64,000 bases of DNA, from the NCBI GenBank assembly GCA_020634135.1, contig JACKCG010000001.1:62001-126000 (forward strand), read 5' to 3'. The DNA is from Anaerolineaceae bacterium. Its GTDB lineage: Bacteria > Chloroflexota > Anaerolineae > Aggregatilineales > Phototrophicaceae. Made by a program: the position numbers and the translations under genes. The stretch's first letter is position 1. Each line of letters opens with the position of its first letter. Of this stretch, positions 62,821 through 64,000 are shown piece after piece. Below the pieces are notes generated by a model. It was not told the DNA's origin, searched no databases, and was given only the letters and a program-made list of their open reading frames with translations.

Positions 62821-64000
62821 ATGACTCTGACGATTCTTGGCCTGGGGCCGGGGGATGTAAACGACCTGACACGCAAAGCATGGCGGGCGCTGGAAACCGC
62901 GAAAACGGTGTATCTGCGCACGAATCAGCACCCCTGCGTGCCGCATCTTCCCCAGGGCGTCGTTTATCACAGTTTCGACTCGGTTTATGACACGATGGAC
63001 GATTTCGCGGCGGTCTATACGGCGATTGTCGAGCGCGTGCTGGCGGCGGCGCGTGCTGGCGACGTGGTGTATGCCGTCCCCGGTGACCCGCTGGTAGGGG
63101 AGTCCGCTGCGAAGCAGTTGCTCGAAAAGGCGAAAGCCGCCGGAATCCCGGTAGAGATCATCAGTGGCGTTAGCTTTATCGAACCGGCTTTGGCGCTGCT
63201 CGGAATAGACGCGCTGGACGGTCTGCAAGTGCTGGACGGCATAACGGTAGCTGCCATGCATCACCCGCCGCTCAATCCCGATTATCCGGCGCTGCTGGGG
63301 CAGGTCTACAGCCGGGATGTCGCCTCCAACGTCAAACTCACCCTGATGAACCAGTATCCCGACGACTTCCCGGTGACGCTGCTTCACGCCGCCGGGACGC
63401 CCGACGCCGTAGCCGAGCATCTGCCGCTGCACGCGATTGACCACAGCGAGCATATCCGCCACATGACCGCGCTCTATCTCCCCGCGCTGGGTGAGATGGC
63501 GAGTTTCGAGCAGTTCCAGGAGATTATCGCCCACCTCCGCGCCCCGGAGGGCTGCCCCTGGGATCGCAAGCAGACGCATGGCTCGCTGCGCCAGTATTTG
63601 CTGGAAGAAGCCTATGAGGTGCTGGATGCGATTGACCGTGAGGATACGGCGGCGCTGGCCGAGGAATTGGGTGATTTGCTCCTGCAGATCGTCCTGCATA
63701 CGCAGATCGCCACCGAGGACGGCGAGTTCTACATGGCCGATGTGCTGCGCCACATCAACCAGAAGATGATTCGTCGCCACCCCCACGTATGGGGCGATGT
63801 CAACGTGAATGGCGCGGAACAGGTCGTCACCAACTGGGAGGCGCTCAAGCGGCAGGAGAAGGCCGATAACGGCAAGGCCGATGAGTCGCTGCTGGATAGC
63901 ATCCCCAAAGGTCTCCCGGCGCTGCTGCTGGCGCACCAGTACCAGGCGCGGGCCGCGAAGGTGAATTTCGATTGGGAGCGGGTGGAGGACGTGATCGCCA
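62821..64000 (+). CDS. mazG: Tetrapyrrole-methylase-like / MazG fusion (YabN type), truncated at window end
   Basis: The frame is open from ATG 62821 to the window end, about 393 codons, with no stop. The N-terminal 220 residues are a SAM-dependent tetrapyrrole-methylase-like domain (ILGLGPGDVNDLTRKAW, VYAVPGDPLVGE). From about residue 225 a MazG pyrophosphohydrolase domain begins (FQEIIAHLRAPEGCPWDRKQ, then TH, LLEEAYEVLDAI, EELGDLLLQIVLH, RRHPHVWGD). The EExxE and ExxD residues that bind magnesium are present. It cleans aberrant nucleoside triphosphates. The C-terminus lies outside the window. Confidence 0.88.
   Translation, partial: MTLTILGLGPGDVNDLTRKAWRALETAKTVYLRTNQHPCVPHLPQGVVYHSFDSVYDTMDDFAAVYTAIVERVLAAARAGDVVYAVPGDPLVGESAAKQLLEKAKAAGIPVEIISGVSFIEPALALLGIDALDGLQVLDGITVAAMHHPPLNPDYPALLGQVYSRDVASNVKLTLMNQYPDDFPVTLLHAAGTPDAVAEHLPLHAIDHSEHIRHMTALYLPALGEMASFEQFQEIIAHLRAPEGCPWDRKQTHGSLRQYLLEEAYEVLDAIDREDTAALAEELGDLLLQIVLHTQIATEDGEFYMADVLRHINQKMIRRHPHVWGDVNVNGAEQVVTNWEALKRQEKADNGKADESLLDSIPKGLPALLLAHQYQARAAKVNFDWERVEDVIA

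Noticed and set aside
62710..63936. A 408-codon minus-strand frame opposite the mazG-type gene
   Set aside because: The plus-strand frame is continuous and has clear tetrapyrrole-methylase and MazG motifs.

Overview
The window looks like a chromosomal segment of a Chloroflexota bacterium, probably Anaerolineae-like. This is inferred from gene content and was not tested by a database search. The clues are a complete LysW-carrier (alpha-aminoadipate, AAA) lysine gene cluster of the Thermus/Chloroflexota type, many secreted proteins built from SH3, WD40, pre-peptidase and VWA modules, a PucR regulator, GT-C membrane glycosyltransferases, a ferredoxin-type 2-oxoacid oxidoreductase subunit and a multihaem cytochrome c. 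No transposase, integrase, prophage or CRISPR array was seen. The window opens inside pth and closes inside a YabN/MazG-type gene.

Layout. At 0-3.5 kb are pth, a 4-hydroxybutyryl-CoA dehydratase-like gene and an ALDH7-family aminoadipate-semialdehyde dehydrogenase. At 3.6-13.0 kb on the minus strand lies one long operon, lysW-X-Y-Z-J-K-S-T-U-hicd, with its leader. At 13-24 kb are a pentapeptide-repeat membrane protein, a cold-shock protein, moaB with a peptide-type ABC transporter, the primary sigma factor and a DnaB-like ATPase. At 24-29 kb are a secreted hydrolase, a PucR regulator and dnaA behind an AT-rich region that may be the origin. At 28-42 kb are glycosyltransferases, lipoproteins, a KorA-like protein, a CBS protein, a VWA lipoprotein and a secernin-type peptidase. 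At 42-46 kb are citrate synthase, tRNA-Gly and aspartokinase with its own leader. At 46-53 kb are a rhodanese protein, an 11-haem cytochrome, an M23/SH3/glycosidase-like fusion, a FkbM methyltransferase and SH3 repeats. At 53-64 kb are sat-cysC, a serine hydrolase, an MFS transporter, an M19 dipeptidase, two WD40 proteins, a hotdog thioesterase and a mazG-type gene.

Main discovery. The lysine operon is preceded by what looks like a tandem transcription attenuator made of two Lys-rich leader peptides, each followed by an intrinsic terminator. The first unit has a clear antiterminator that excludes the terminator, placed exactly where ribosome stalling at Lys codons would favour it. Aspartokinase has a matching element: a TTGACA/TATTCT promoter, a leader peptide full of Thr and Met codons with no Lys codon, a strong terminator and then the gene. 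The codon content fits the pathways, because lysine is made by the AAA route here and aspartokinase therefore need serve only Thr and Met.

Main caution. Every lysine gene except lysW is cut by many single-base frameshifts, while protein motifs, gene lengths and ATGA gene junctions are preserved. Several shifts can be repaired by adding one base to a short homopolymer, which points to uncorrected sequencing error rather than true decay. The multihaem cytochrome is separately split by an in-frame TGA.
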